A stretch of DNA of 64,000 nt, from positions 186,001 to 250,000 of the forward strand of contig REGP01000003.1 of the NCBI GenBank assembly GCA_004134995.1, given 5' to 3'. Positions 42,459-51,804 of the stretch are shown here, piece by piece. Numbering within the stretch: position 1 is the stretch's first letter; the number at the start of each line of letters is the position of its first letter. Position numbers and translations under genes: made by a program. The notes beneath the pieces are model-generated. The model was not told the origin of the DNA. It did no database searches and saw only the letters and a program-made list of their open reading frames with translations. The stretch comes from Oxalobacteraceae bacterium CAVE-383. Lineage in GTDB: Bacteria; Pseudomonadota; Gammaproteobacteria; Burkholderiales; Burkholderiaceae_D.

Positions 42459-43613
42459 TCAACCGTCCGCCACCACCCGGTTGCGTCCCGAATGCTTTGC
42501 CGCGTACAGGACGCGATCGGCATGCCCGCTGAGGCGGTCGAAGGTTTCGCCGCCGCGCGCGGCCGCCGCGCCGATGCTGATGCTGTAGCGGCAGTCGCCG
42601 AAGCTGCCGGTCACGCAGTGCGCTTCCGAGCGTTCACGCAGGCGCTCGGCGATGCTCAGCGCTTCCGCCAACGCCGTGCGCGGCAGCAGCACGCCGAACT
42701 CTTCGCCGCCCAGCCGCCCCAGCAAATCTCCCTCGCGCAGCAATTGCCGCGTCATGCGCACGAATTCGCGCAGCACTTCATCGCCGGCGGCATGGCCCAG
42801 GGAATCGTTGATCTGCTTGAAATGGTCGAGATCGATGATCAGCAGCGTCAGCGGATCGCCCGATCGCGACGCCCGCGCCACATGTTCCTGCGCCAGCGTC
42901 TCGAAGCGCTTGCGCGTCAATGCGCCGGTCATGTAATCGTGATGGCCGGACTCTTCCAGATTGGCCATCATCGCGTCGTGAACCAGCATGATGCAGGCCA
43001 TGGTCAGCGTCGGCAAAATGACCGCGCCGACGGCCAGCAGCGCCACGCTGCCGATGCTGTTGAACATCAGCAGGTTCGACGGCTGCTGCGGCGGCAGCAA
43101 AATGAAATATGCGCCGCGTATCGCCTGGCAAGCGGCGAAGGTCAGCGCCAGCGCCGCGGCAAACCAGTAGTTGTAGCGGCGCCGGCCCGGCGGGCGATGG
43201 CGCAGCAGCAACACCGCGGCCGCGATGCAGATGGCGGTATTGAAACCGGTGCTGGCCAGCACGCGCATCGGAATATCGTCGCTGGCGTAGCGCCACCAGG
43301 CAATCGCGAGCGTTTGCAGCAGCGCCCCGCCGAGCGTCCAGCGCCAGTATGGCGGCCGGTTCAGGAACAGCGCGCAGCCGGCGTAATAATAGGCGCCCGC
43401 CAGGCCCAGCACGCCGTTGGCGACCACGATCGACACGAAATCGGGAATCAGGCCGCGCGGCGTGAGCAGCGCAATTGAAATCACCATCGCCGAATTGGCG
43501 ATGAACCATTCGCGTATGCCCCGCATGCCCGATCGCAGCAGCGAACCCAGCACCACCAGCATGGCAAGGCTGAGCAATCCGGTGGTGGCGAGGATGGAGG
43601 TAAAGGTCAGCAT
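42459..43613 (-). CDS. Membrane diguanylate cyclase (GGDEF)
   Basis: A 384-residue protein with a membrane part of about seven helices (residues 1-200) and a C-terminal GGDEF domain. The active site reads GRLGGEEFG, and the product-inhibition site RxxD is present as REGD five residues upstream. The metal and substrate residues in LLIIDLDHFKQINDSLGHAAGDEVL are intact, so it should make cyclic di-GMP. The ATG at 43611-43613 was preferred over a start 26 codons upstream that would precede the first helix with an odd Arg-rich tail. It lies upstream of the chemoreceptor in the same direction. Confidence 0.93.
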   Translation of the reverse strand: MLTFTSILATTGLLSLAMLVVLGSLLRSGMRGIREWFIANSAMVISIALLTPRGLIPDFVSIVVANGVLGLAGAYYYAGCALFLNRPPYWRWTLGGALLQTLAIAWWRYASDDIPMRVLASTGFNTAICIAAAVLLLRHRPPGRRRYNYWFAAALALTFAACQAIRGAYFILLPPQQPSNLLMFNSIGSVALLAVGAVILPTLTMACIMLVHDAMMANLEESGHHDYMTGALTRKRFETLAQEHVARASRSGDPLTLLIIDLDHFKQINDSLGHAAGDEVLREFVRMTRQLLREGDLLGRLGGEEFGVLLPRTALAEALSIAERLRERSEAHCVTGSFGDCRYSISIGAAAARGGETFDRLSGHADRVLYAAKHSGRNRVVADG

Positions 43614-43761
43614 GAGATTGGCGCGAGGTTGGCCCCGGACAGGACGGCTACAGCTCCGAATGGAAGTGGCGGTCGCGTATTGTAATCCCAATGGATGAGA
43701 AATCTACCGGCTGCGTGCTGACAGAATGTGACGTTGGGCGAAGGTCTGAACAGATTGACAA

Positions 43762-44100
43762 CTATTTTTCCGGCGGCGGATACTTTTTCGCATTCAGCGC
43801 GATCTTGCGCGCGACCACGGCGTTCAGGTCGACTTTCAGCACCTGTGCAATCTGCACCAGATACAGCAGCACATCGGCGATTTCTTCTCCGATATGCGTG
43901 GCGACGGCCGCATCCGCCATCGCGTTCCTGGATTGCTCTTCCGTCATCCATTGAAAAATCTCGGTCAGTTCGCCGACTTCGCCGGCCAGCGCCATGACCA
44001 GGTTTTTCGGCGAATGGTATGGCCCCCAATCGCGCCGGTCGGCGAACTCCCGCAGCGTGTTTTCCAGATTGCCGGTCTCGATCAATTTCGTCATCGCCAT
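43762..44100 (-). CDS. MazG-like nucleotide pyrophosphohydrolase
   Basis: A 112-residue all-alpha NTP pyrophosphohydrolase. The metal motif E-x-x-E...E-x-x-D is visible as LAGEVGELTEIFQW and HIGEEIADVLLYL. The size and FAxxRDW...SPKNL opening fit the single-domain MazG-like/dCTPase group that cleans up non-canonical nucleotides. It stands alone between a divergent AtoE-type gene and the diguanylate cyclase gene. Confidence 0.9.
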   Translation of the reverse strand: MAMTKLIETGNLENTLREFADRRDWGPYHSPKNLVMALAGEVGELTEIFQWMTEEQSRNAMADAAVATHIGEEIADVLLYLVQIAQVLKVDLNAVVARKIALNAKKYPPPEK

Positions 44101-44198
44101 GCCTTCCCTGATTGTTTATGGGCATTGTAAGTCCTGCGTGCAATGTTCATCCCATGCGTGATACTGTAATCATCCTTAAGCCTCCCCGGAGAAGCGCC

Positions 44199-45650
44199 AT
44201 GGCAACCTCAATGGAAACACGCAAGGAAGGTCCCGATGCAGCGTCATCCGTCGGCCCGCTGGAACGCATGGCTGCCCGCGTGACGCAATGGTCGGAGCGA
44301 TGGTTTCCCGATGCGTATATCTTCGCCGCGATCGCGGTGATCGTGGTGGCGATCGGCGCGCTGCTGGCGGGAGCGCCGGTCAAGAACGTCGGCCTGGCGT
44401 TCGGCGACGGCTTCTGGAGCCTGATTCCGTTCACCATGCAGATGGCGATCGTCGCGATGTCAGGTTATATCGTGGCGGTATCGCCGCCGGCTTCCCGGGC
44501 GATCGGCTGGCTCGCGAGCCTGCCGCGCAGCGGACGCGCCGCAATTGCCTTCGTGGCGCTGATCAGCATCGCCGCGTCGCTGCTGAGCTGGGCGATCAGC
44601 CTGATTTTCAGCGGACTGCTGGTGCGCGCATTGGCGCGCCGCGCCGATCTCCGCATGGATTACCGCGCCGCCGGCGCCGCCGCATATCTGGGCCTGGGCG
44701 CCACCTGGGCGCTGGGCTTGAGTTCATCGGCCTCGCAATTGCAGGCCAATCCGGACAGCCTGCCCAAGAATCTATTGGCGATTACCGGCGTCATCCCTTT
44801 TTCCGAAACGATTTTCCTGCCGCAGTCGATGCTGATGGTCGGCGTGCTGGTGATTATCTCGGTGCTGATTGCCTACTTTTCGGCGCCGGCCGGGGATCGG
44901 GCCCGCACCGCGGCAGATCTGGACGTATCGCTCGATATCGCCGAGAGCGAATTGCCGCCGCCGACCCGGCCCGGCGACTGGCTCGAATACAGCCCGGTCA
45001 TTACCGTGCTGATCGTCGTATTGGGCGGCATCTGGGTCTGGCACGAGTTCGCCACCAAGGATGCCGTGCTGGCGATTTCCAATCTCAATACTTATAACTT
45101 CCTGCTGCTGCTGATCGGCATGCTGCTGAACTGGCGTCCGCGCCGCTTCCTGAACGCGGTCGCGAAATCGGTGCCGGCCACGGCCGGCGTGCTGATCCAG
45201 TTTCCACTGTACGGCGGCATCGCCTTCATCCTGACCAAGGCCGCCGGCCCCGGCGGGCAGCCGCTGGCCGAGCATCTGGCGCAATTCTTCGTCGCTATTT
45301 CATCGCATGCATCGTTCCCGGCGGTGATGGGCCTCTATTCCGCCGTGCTGGGTTTCTTTGTGCCCTCGGGCGGCGGCAAATGGGTGATTGAAGCGCCGTA
45401 CGTCATGGAGGCGGCCAAGGCGCTGCAGGTGCATCTGGGCTGGACGGTCACGATCTACAACGCGGCCGAAGCGCTGCCGAACCTGATCAATCCATTCTGG
45501 ATGCTGCCGCTGCTTGGCGTGCTGGGACTCAAGGCGCGCGAGGTGGTCGGCTTTACCTTCATCCAGTTCCTGGTGCATTTGCCGCTGGTGATCTTCATGC
45601 TGTGGATACTGGCCGGCACGCTCAGCTATCATCCGCCGGTCATGCCGTAA
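44199..45650 (+). CDS. atoE: Short-chain fatty acid transporter, AtoE family
   Basis: A 483-residue inner-membrane protein with about twelve helices. Family segments include RMAARVTQWSERWFPDAYIF at the start, SLLSWAISLIFSGLLVRALAR, and FVPSGGGKWVIEAPYVMEAA near the end, which are diagnostic of AtoE. GGAG lies eight to nine bases before the ATG at 44199. No ketothiolase or CoA-transferase genes are near. Its last 22 bases overlap the convergent gene that follows. Substrate in the family is short-chain fatty acids such as butyrate. Confidence 0.92.
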   Translation: MATSMETRKEGPDAASSVGPLERMAARVTQWSERWFPDAYIFAAIAVIVVAIGALLAGAPVKNVGLAFGDGFWSLIPFTMQMAIVAMSGYIVAVSPPASRAIGWLASLPRSGRAAIAFVALISIAASLLSWAISLIFSGLLVRALARRADLRMDYRAAGAAAYLGLGATWALGLSSSASQLQANPDSLPKNLLAITGVIPFSETIFLPQSMLMVGVLVIISVLIAYFSAPAGDRARTAADLDVSLDIAESELPPPTRPGDWLEYSPVITVLIVVLGGIWVWHEFATKDAVLAISNLNTYNFLLLLIGMLLNWRPRRFLNAVAKSVPATAGVLIQFPLYGGIAFILTKAAGPGGQPLAEHLAQFFVAISSHASFPAVMGLYSAVLGFFVPSGGGKWVIEAPYVMEAAKALQVHLGWTVTIYNAAEALPNLINPFWMLPLLGVLGLKAREVVGFTFIQFLVHLPLVIFMLWILAGTLSYHPPVMP

Positions 45651-46240
45651 GGCTGAAGCTGCACTTCGATGTGATACAGCGCCCATGGGCATTGCGTGAA
45701 TCTTGCCGGCAGCGGACGCGCCGTCATTTCCGGAAAGCGATCGGCCTCGTACACCGCCCATAGCGGCCCCAATCCGCCCAGCGGCATCGGATTGCCGTCC
45801 AGATGCGTGGCGGCGATGTAGCCATATTTGCGCAGATCCGCCATGGAGACCTGCACCACGTAGCCGTCGACGGCGCGTAGTTTGACGGTGGCGGCATCGG
45901 GCAGCGGCTTTTCCGTCGCGGCGCCGATCACGTCGCTCAGCAGCGGCCCGCGCAAGGCGTGGCGCCTGGCGTCGTATTCCAGGGTCGGCGCGATGTCGAT
46001 TGCGGGCAGCGCGGCAAGGGCGTCGAAATCGAAAACCCGGGCGCGCTCGAATTGGACGCCTTGCTTGTGCATCATCTGGTCCAGCGCCGGATCCAGCGCG
46101 CCCCGATTGCCGCGGCCGATCGCGCCGCTGACGGTCAGCAGGGTCGGGCCGGCTGCTTTATGCGCGGCGGGCTTGCTGTTGGCCAATACTGGCGCGGCGG
46201 CGATGCCGAGGGCGGTGAAAAGGAAATTTCTTTTGCGCAA
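45629..46240 (-). CDS. Exported molybdopterin-oxidoreductase-like small protein
   Basis: A 203-residue protein. I chose the TTG at 46238-46240, which has GAGAGG five bases upstream and gives a basic-hydrophobic signal peptide (RKRNFLFTALGIAAAPVLA). The rest resembles a truncated sulfite-oxidase-type molybdopterin fold (LLTVSGAIGRGNRG, RGPLLSDVIGA, AVDGYVVQVSMADLRKYGYI, GGLGPLWAVYE), as in small periplasmic proteins often linked to sensory kinases. The conserved Cys ligand for molybdenum is not apparent, so cofactor binding is doubtful. Its 3' end overlaps the atoE gene by 22 bases. Confidence 0.78.
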   Translation of the reverse strand: MRKRNFLFTALGIAAAPVLANSKPAAHKAAGPTLLTVSGAIGRGNRGALDPALDQMMHKQGVQFERARVFDFDALAALPAIDIAPTLEYDARRHALRGPLLSDVIGAATEKPLPDAATVKLRAVDGYVVQVSMADLRKYGYIAATHLDGNPMPLGGLGPLWAVYEADRFPEMTARPLPARFTQCPWALYHIEVQLQPYGMTGG

Positions 46241-46403
46241 TTCAACCTCTCGAAAGTTAAAAATTATTTCTATACGAGGCGCCAATTTGTTACATTCTAT
46301 TTTGCGGATTTTATAAAACAAAGAAATAAAAGCGTTTGCACAAGCACCGCGAATGTAATGGGCTTGATGCACTTTACAATAGCTTTCAGGGGATGGGGAT
46401 CTC

Positions 46404-47033
46404 ATGATTTCAAGACGCAGTTTTATGCTGGGCGCCGCCGCCATGTCGTTGGGCGGTGCGGCTTCCGCCAACAATACCGAAAACGGGCCGCCAGGTCCGA
46501 ATTTCGTTCGGCGCAAGGCACGGGTATCGCATCCCGCGATCATCAAGCAGAATTGTCCGTATTTTTGCTGGGCGGCGTCGATTTCGATGATCTTCGATCG
46601 GCTCGGCCATCCGCTGAGACAGGAATCGATCGTGGCGTCGACCTTTGACAGCGTAATATGCCGCGGCGCACCGAATACGCTGACGATCGCGGCAAATCTG
46701 AGCCGCGGCTGGGTGGATGACAACGGCGTTCCATTTACCTCGGTGGTCAATACCGCCTACGATCCTTCAAACGGCATTAACAACTTGAGCAACGATACGA
46801 TTATTCAGCGCCTTTCCAATGACCAGCCATTGCTGTATGCCACGGCGCACCACGCAATGGTGCTGGTCGGCGTCGATTACCTGGACGGCGCCTACGGACC
46901 TTCCATGCAGGGTGGCATTGTCCTGGATCCGTCCCCGTATAGTCCGGACTGGCACTATCTGACGCCGAGTCAATTCAGTCCCCTCCATCTCGGCGGAGAG
47001 ATGGTTTTCCTTGCCACGGTCGATGTTTATTGA
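46404..47033 (+). CDS. Tat-exported papain-like cysteine protease
   Basis: A 209-residue protein with a twin-arginine signal (SRRSFMLGAAAMSLGG, cleavage near ASA at about residue 22). The core has QNCPYFCWAAS, with Cys55 in the C-W-A-A nucleophile motif and an oxyanion Gln49, and a later AHHAMVLVGVDY giving the catalytic His and a plausible Asp/Asn (GGIVLDPS). This is the papain-like/C39-like arrangement. The gene lies 33 bases upstream of an exported ankyrin-repeat gene. Peptidoglycan or protein cleavage is possible; the substrate is unknown. Confidence 0.85.
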   Translation: MISRRSFMLGAAAMSLGGAASANNTENGPPGPNFVRRKARVSHPAIIKQNCPYFCWAASISMIFDRLGHPLRQESIVASTFDSVICRGAPNTLTIAANLSRGWVDDNGVPFTSVVNTAYDPSNGINNLSNDTIIQRLSNDQPLLYATAHHAMVLVGVDYLDGAYGPSMQGGIVLDPSPYSPDWHYLTPSQFSPLHLGGEMVFLATVDVY

Positions 47034-47066
47034 GGCAGCGTAACGGCTTGCAACAATAGGGTTTGC

Positions 47067-48230
47067 ATGAAAAATTTCCTCGGATTGCTATTCTTTTTTC
47101 TGTTTTGCGCTACGGCGAATGCGTCGCCGAACGACGAACTTATCAACATGGCGAAGAACGGTTATGAAGAGGATCTAAAAGATCTGCTGGGCCGATGGGA
47201 CGGAGGCGCCGATATCAATTATCAGGATGCGGATGGCAATACCGCCCTGCATTATGCGGCTGGAAATAACAGCGTCGGCATCATGAACATCGTCATGAAT
47301 GCCTATCCTTTCAGCACCGGCATCAAATACAACCTGAAAAACAAGGAAGGCGAGACAGCCTTTTACATCGCGGTGCGTCACTGTGGCGATTGCGTGCAGG
47401 TTTTGTTGGCGCAGGCGCGTTCGAAAATCGATATCGAAACCGGCCCGATCACCCCCTTGGTTGCGGCGCTGGTCGACCGCAATGACAAAATAGCCGAGCA
47501 ACTCATATTGGCGGGCGCCAACCTGGACGCGAAAGTAACATTCTCGAAAGGAGGCGAGCAGCCGATTTTGATATTGCTGGCCGGCTATAGCGAACTCGGC
47601 CGCGCATTGAACGCTTATCTCAAGCTGAACGGCAAAGTCAATCTTCGGTTCGATGGGCAGAAAACGCCGATCATGGTGGCGGCCGACGAAAATATGAAGC
47701 TATTGCTGGATCATGGCGCATTGTTGAACTTGCGGGATGCGGACGGGAATACGGCGCTGCATCTGGCCGCTATGGACTATGGCTATGACGAGTTCGCGCA
47801 AAAACGGGCGAGCGAACGCTACGTGACGCTTCTATCTCTCGGCGCCAGGACGGATCTGCTGAATCAGAAACAGCATACGGCCGCCCGGATTCTCGAAAAT
47901 CGGCAGCGCTTTTTCGCCGGCGAGAAAAAATTGGGCAAGCTTTTGAATGGCATGCATGCGATGAATCCGGAAGCGAATATCTATCGAGCAGATACCTATT
48001 GGACCCAGATCGATTTCCGCAATACCGACGGCAACATGACCTACGTCAGTATTGGATACGACTTGACTGCCTTGGCCACGACCGCTTCTGCCGGCATGAA
48101 GGCAAATCCATCGACGCTGACGTTTTACATGTTCGGAAAATATAAGTACACGGCGTCCTCCCAGGCCGAAATCGATGCCGTGAAAGAAGCGCTGGATACG
48201 CTGGGGAAAAACGGCGCGCTGCTCGATTGA
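47067..48230 (+). CDS. Exported ankyrin-repeat protein
   Basis: A 387-residue protein with a cleavable signal peptide (KNFLGLLFFFLFCATANA, cut near residue 19). Ankyrin repeats are clear around residues 48-80 (INYQDADGNTALHYAAG), 90-120 and 215-250 (LNLRDADGNTALHLAAMDYGY), with less regular ones between. A non-repeat C-terminal domain of about 110 residues (YWTQIDFRNTDGNMTYVSIGY) ends the protein. It is probably periplasmic and cotranscribed with the papain-like protease gene. Ankyrin proteins often bind a specific partner, so it could be an inhibitor or immunity protein of the protease. Confidence 0.85.
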   Translation: MKNFLGLLFFFLFCATANASPNDELINMAKNGYEEDLKDLLGRWDGGADINYQDADGNTALHYAAGNNSVGIMNIVMNAYPFSTGIKYNLKNKEGETAFYIAVRHCGDCVQVLLAQARSKIDIETGPITPLVAALVDRNDKIAEQLILAGANLDAKVTFSKGGEQPILILLAGYSELGRALNAYLKLNGKVNLRFDGQKTPIMVAADENMKLLLDHGALLNLRDADGNTALHLAAMDYGYDEFAQKRASERYVTLLSLGARTDLLNQKQHTAARILENRQRFFAGEKKLGKLLNGMHAMNPEANIYRADTYWTQIDFRNTDGNMTYVSIGYDLTALATTASAGMKANPSTLTFYMFGKYKYTASSQAEIDAVKEALDTLGKNGALLD

Positions 48231-48259
48231 TTTCCGCCTTTGCCATCCTCCAGGACTGT

Positions 48260-48886
48260 TCAACCCGCATCGCCCCCGCTCACGAATTCCTGCGTCCCGC
48301 GCAGATATTGCGCCAGCCTTTGCAGCAGCGCGACAGCATCGCCGAACGCCATGAAACCTTCCTCCACGTCGTCGCCGAACAGGCGCGCGCCGTCCAGGCT
48401 GCTGTCGATGATGAGGCCGTCGAAAGAAGCGCCCGGCACATAGCCGGATTCGATGCGGAAGGTGTTGCCGTTGATGATGGCGTTGCAGACATGTCCCAGA
48501 AACTGGACTTCCGGCGTCCGGGTGGCGGAGATGCCGTTTTCTTTCAGGAACATGCCGACCGCCAGCAGCGAATTGCCGACCAGGATGCGTTGATCGTGTA
48601 TCAGGCGCGACGGGTTGTTTTGCAGCGCCTGTTGCGAGGCCGAGAGATCGAAAACCAGATGCGCCTCGGTACTGAGCCCGGCGCCGGCCGCCGCAATCAC
48701 GGCCGCCGATCCGGTTTTGGCGGCGCGGGGCTTCCTCGGCAATCGTATCGTATCGGGAATACGCCCCGGCCCCGACGTCAGGTCCAGGGACGACAGCATC
48801 GCGATGGATAAGGGCAATACCCGCAATTGCGCTTCGATCAGATCGACTGCCATGCGGCAGGCTTCCTTGCTGCTGACTTTGTCCAT
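48260..48886 (-). CDS. Hypothetical protein
   Basis: A 208-residue soluble protein with no signal peptide, membrane helix or motif I recognise. AGGAGA lies five to six bases before the ATG at 48886, a strong start signal. The N-terminal third is helical (SSKEACRMAVDLIEAQLRVLP) and an Arg/Pro/Lys patch (RLPRKPRAAK) lies at about residues 53-62. It converges with the ankyrin gene, 29 bases apart. Function unknown. Confidence 0.72.
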   Translation of the reverse strand: MDKVSSKEACRMAVDLIEAQLRVLPLSIAMLSSLDLTSGPGRIPDTIRLPRKPRAAKTGSAAVIAAAGAGLSTEAHLVFDLSASQQALQNNPSRLIHDQRILVGNSLLAVGMFLKENGISATRTPEVQFLGHVCNAIINGNTFRIESGYVPGASFDGLIIDSSLDGARLFGDDVEEGFMAFGDAVALLQRLAQYLRGTQEFVSGGDAG

Positions 48887-49069
48887 GTCGTCTCCTGTAT
48901 TTGCCTTAAGGAACTTTGGCAACGCGCGCTTCATTTAAGTTCATCGGATCACTTTATACCGCGATATCGCCTGCTTCAACCGGATGGACAGATAAATTTC
49001 GTTTCGGCTATACTCGTTTTCAAAATAACGAAGACGCAAAACAAGACGCAAAATAACGGAGACAACACC

Positions 49070-49444
49070 ATGGCCAAAATAGGACACATCGCGCTTCTGT
49101 CGGAAAACCAGAACAAGCTCGCGGATTTTTACAAGAGTACCTTCGAGATGAAAGAGGTATTCCGTCATGCATCGAAAGCCGGCGGCGGCGACGCCATTTA
49201 TCTTTCCGACGGTACCATCAACCTGGCCATCCTGCCGGCCCGCGGCCGCAAGGAAGGGCTCTACCATTTCGGCTTCAAGGTCGACGACGTCGACCAGACC
49301 TTCGAACAGGTGAAGGCCGCCGGCGGCAGCTCGGAAGCGCCCAGGGAGCTGCCGCGCGACGGCCGCTTCGCCGAAGTCTATATCCACGACCCGGACGGCA
49401 CGCGCATCGATCTGTCCGCACAAGGGTGGAAGACCTCGGTCTGA
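49070..49444 (+). CDS. VOC-family protein (glyoxalase/dioxygenase fold)
   Basis: A 124-residue vicinal-oxygen-chelate protein. The two beta-alpha-beta-beta-beta halves start at KIGHIALLSENQNKLADFY and LYHFGFKVDDVDQTF. Candidate metal ligands are His6, His in LYHFGF and Glu in FAEVYIHDPDG. GGAG lies nine bases before the ATG; the longer frame has no support. Members include glyoxalase I, dioxygenases and resistance proteins, and the precise reaction cannot be told from sequence. Confidence 0.9.
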   Translation: MAKIGHIALLSENQNKLADFYKSTFEMKEVFRHASKAGGGDAIYLSDGTINLAILPARGRKEGLYHFGFKVDDVDQTFEQVKAAGGSSEAPRELPRDGRFAEVYIHDPDGTRIDLSAQGWKTSV

Positions 49445-49498
49445 TCCGCAGATAACCGCCGGGAGCCCTCATGCTCCCGCTTCGCCTGGAAAAAATCC

Positions 49499-50545
49499 AT
49501 GATGCGTTTCTTGCAGAAAGCAGCCCTGCTGCCGCTGTTTGCGCTCTCCGCTTTGCAGCCGGTGCGGGCGCAAAGCACTCCCCCAATCAATTTCGCCACC
49601 TACGATGGCGCCGATCGCCAGCAGCGCCTTGTTGCCGCGGCGCAGAAGGAAGGATCGCTGACCCTTTACACCTCGATCGCCGCGCCGAATATCGCGCTGC
49701 TGCGCGCGGACTTCGAGAAAAAATACGGCGTCAAGCTCAATGTCTGGCGCGCCGGCGATGAAAAGGTCGTGCAGCGCATCATGGCGGAAACCAAAGCCGG
49801 CCATGCCGGGCTGGATCTGGTACACGTCAACTCGCTGCAGATGGAGGAACTGCATCGGGAAGGCATCCTGCAGGAAGTGAAATCGCCTTATCTGAGCAAC
49901 CTGGTGCCCAGGGCGCTGGCGCCGCACCGCGAGTTTGTCGCCACGCGCATCAGCCCCGTGGTCATGGCCTACAACACCGACAAAGTCAGGAAGGCCGATC
50001 TGCCGAAAACCTATCAGGACCTGCTGGATCCGAAATGGAAAGGCCGGCTCGGCATCGAAGCCAACGACCAGCAGTGGTTCTACGGCGTGGTCAGCGACAT
50101 GGGTACCGAAAAGGGTTTGCAGTATTTCCGCGATCTGGTCGCAAGCAACGGCCTGTCGGTGCGCACCGGGCATTCGCTGCTGAACAATATGGTGGTGTCG
50201 GGCGAAGTGCCGCTGGCGCTGACCTTGCAGGGGCATATACCGGTCACGGCCAAGGAGAAGGGCGCCGCGATCGACTGGTTCACGCTCAAGCCGGTGATCG
50301 CGGTTTCCTATGCGGAAGGCCTGTCGAAGAAGGCGGTGCATCCTGCCGCGGCGATTCTGTTCTACGACTACATGATCACGGACGCGCAACCGATACTGGC
50401 CAAGCTGAACTACATTCCGGTCGACAAGAATATCGATTCGATTTTCGGCAATATCGCCTACGCCATGATCGACGATGCGACCTTCCTGGACGGTTTCAAC
50501 AAATGGGACGGGCTGTGGCAGAACATCGTCCTGAAGCCGAAATGA
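49499..50545 (+). CDS. Orphan ABC substrate-binding protein (ferric-iron/spermidine type fold)
   Basis: A 348-residue periplasmic binding protein with a signal peptide (residues 1-24, cut at VRA-QS). Segments EGSLTLYTSIAAPNIALLRADF, DLLDPKWKGRLGIEANDQQW and LSVRTGHSLLNNMVVSGEVPLAL are typical of the Fe(3+)/2-aminoethylphosphonate-type class. No permease or ATPase gene is nearby. A paralogue with the same motifs is at 60874. The 3' end overlaps the convergent O-antigen ligase gene by 50 bases. Ligand unknown. Confidence 0.88.
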   Translation: MMRFLQKAALLPLFALSALQPVRAQSTPPINFATYDGADRQQRLVAAAQKEGSLTLYTSIAAPNIALLRADFEKKYGVKLNVWRAGDEKVVQRIMAETKAGHAGLDLVHVNSLQMEELHREGILQEVKSPYLSNLVPRALAPHREFVATRISPVVMAYNTDKVRKADLPKTYQDLLDPKWKGRLGIEANDQQWFYGVVSDMGTEKGLQYFRDLVASNGLSVRTGHSLLNNMVVSGEVPLALTLQGHIPVTAKEKGAAIDWFTLKPVIAVSYAEGLSKKAVHPAAAILFYDYMITDAQPILAKLNYIPVDKNIDSIFGNIAYAMIDDATFLDGFNKWDGLWQNIVLKPK

Positions 50546-51773
50546 TGTCTTCCTTGCGCTTGATCATGCAGGCCAGGAACAGCGCGACGCCGATTGCATA
50601 GAACGGAAAAATTTCCCACCACAGAAAGGCGACGTCGGTCAGCCCCAGCAGCGCGATGCCGGCGCAAAGCGCCATGCCCATGGCGGCCGCGCCGCGAACT
50701 TCCCTGTCGTCATGGCGCAGATCGCGGCCGAAGTAGAACATCGGCACAAAATAGACCGCGAGGATGGCGAGCAGGCCGAACGCGCCCAGCTTGACCATCA
50801 TGAACAGTATCTCGTTATGCGAATGGGCGAAGCCCGCGGCATCCGGCGTAATGATGTTGCGGGTGGAGAGTTCATGCAGGGCGGCGCGGTAATTTTCGGG
50901 GCCTACGCCAAAGACCGGATGTTCCTTGAAGAGTATCCATGAACCTTTCCATAGCTGAAAGCGCGTGCCGATCGATGAGTCGAGTACTGTTCCCTGCTCG
51001 TATCCCTGGATGTCGCTTCGGATTTCCAGGACGCGCTCTTCCGCGATTTTCCCGTAGAAAAAAGACGCGCTTAACGCTGCGATGCAAAGTGCGGCAATGA
51101 GCGACTTATGCCGGTGCGACAGATGCCGGGCGCTTATGCAGGCGATCAGCGCAAAGAAAGGAATCGTTACCCAGGTTCCGCGCGAACCGGATAAATAGGC
51201 CGTATAGACGCCGGCGCATGCGCCGGTGAGGCCGAGCAGTATGGCCCACTTCCTGCCGGGCGCATTCCACCGGACAAGGGCAAAGGCGGAGAAAATGCCC
51301 AGCAACAATCCCATTTCCGCAAAAATGCCGATGGGGATGAAATCGGTGGCATATCGATGGTCTCCGCCTCCCGTCAGCAGATGAATTTTCAGCGCCGCGC
51401 CAAACGCGCCGACGGCAAACGCCCATTGCAAATGCTTCAGATATCGGTATGGAACCTGCACGATTGCCCAGAATACCAGCGCAAACAAGGCCAGCCGGAG
51501 CGGCAGATCGATGCTGCGCCCCGCGAACCGGCCGCTTGCCGCCTGGTTGCAAAGCACGGCGATGAGCGGCGCCGCCATCGCCAGATGCAGCGGCCAATAC
51601 GCTTTCATCATTTGCCCGAACGACTTTCCCGATGCGATCGCGCGCAAGCCGATGGCGGCCAGGCCCGCCAGCGCCAACAGCGCGAAGATGACGCCGGCGG
51701 CGCGGTCGAGCACCAGCGCCAGCACATAGAATGCCGCCAGGGCGATTGCGATCGGTCGCTGCAAGTAATGCAC
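50496..51773 (-). CDS. O-antigen ligase family protein (WaaL/Wzy_C)
   Basis: A 425-residue membrane protein with about twelve helices. The large periplasmic loop and Wzy_C motif are visible: SGSRGTWVTIPFFAL, then KEHPVFGVGPENYRAALHEL and FAHSHNEILFMMVKLGAFG, with the conserved His in HSHN. It would join O-polysaccharide to lipid A-core at the periplasmic face. It is the last gene of a five-gene minus-strand lipopolysaccharide operon, 31 bases after a GT8 transferase gene. Confidence 0.9.
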   Translation of the reverse strand: MHYLQRPIAIALAAFYVLALVLDRAAGVIFALLALAGLAAIGLRAIASGKSFGQMMKAYWPLHLAMAAPLIAVLCNQAASGRFAGRSIDLPLRLALFALVFWAIVQVPYRYLKHLQWAFAVGAFGAALKIHLLTGGGDHRYATDFIPIGIFAEMGLLLGIFSAFALVRWNAPGRKWAILLGLTGACAGVYTAYLSGSRGTWVTIPFFALIACISARHLSHRHKSLIAALCIAALSASFFYGKIAEERVLEIRSDIQGYEQGTVLDSSIGTRFQLWKGSWILFKEHPVFGVGPENYRAALHELSTRNIITPDAAGFAHSHNEILFMMVKLGAFGLLAILAVYFVPMFYFGRDLRHDDREVRGAAAMGMALCAGIALLGLTDVAFLWWEIFPFYAIGVALFLACMIKRKEDIISASGRCSATARPIC

Positions 51774-51804
51774 GTTGAGCTCCTGTAAGCGATGAGCGAT
51801 GCGG

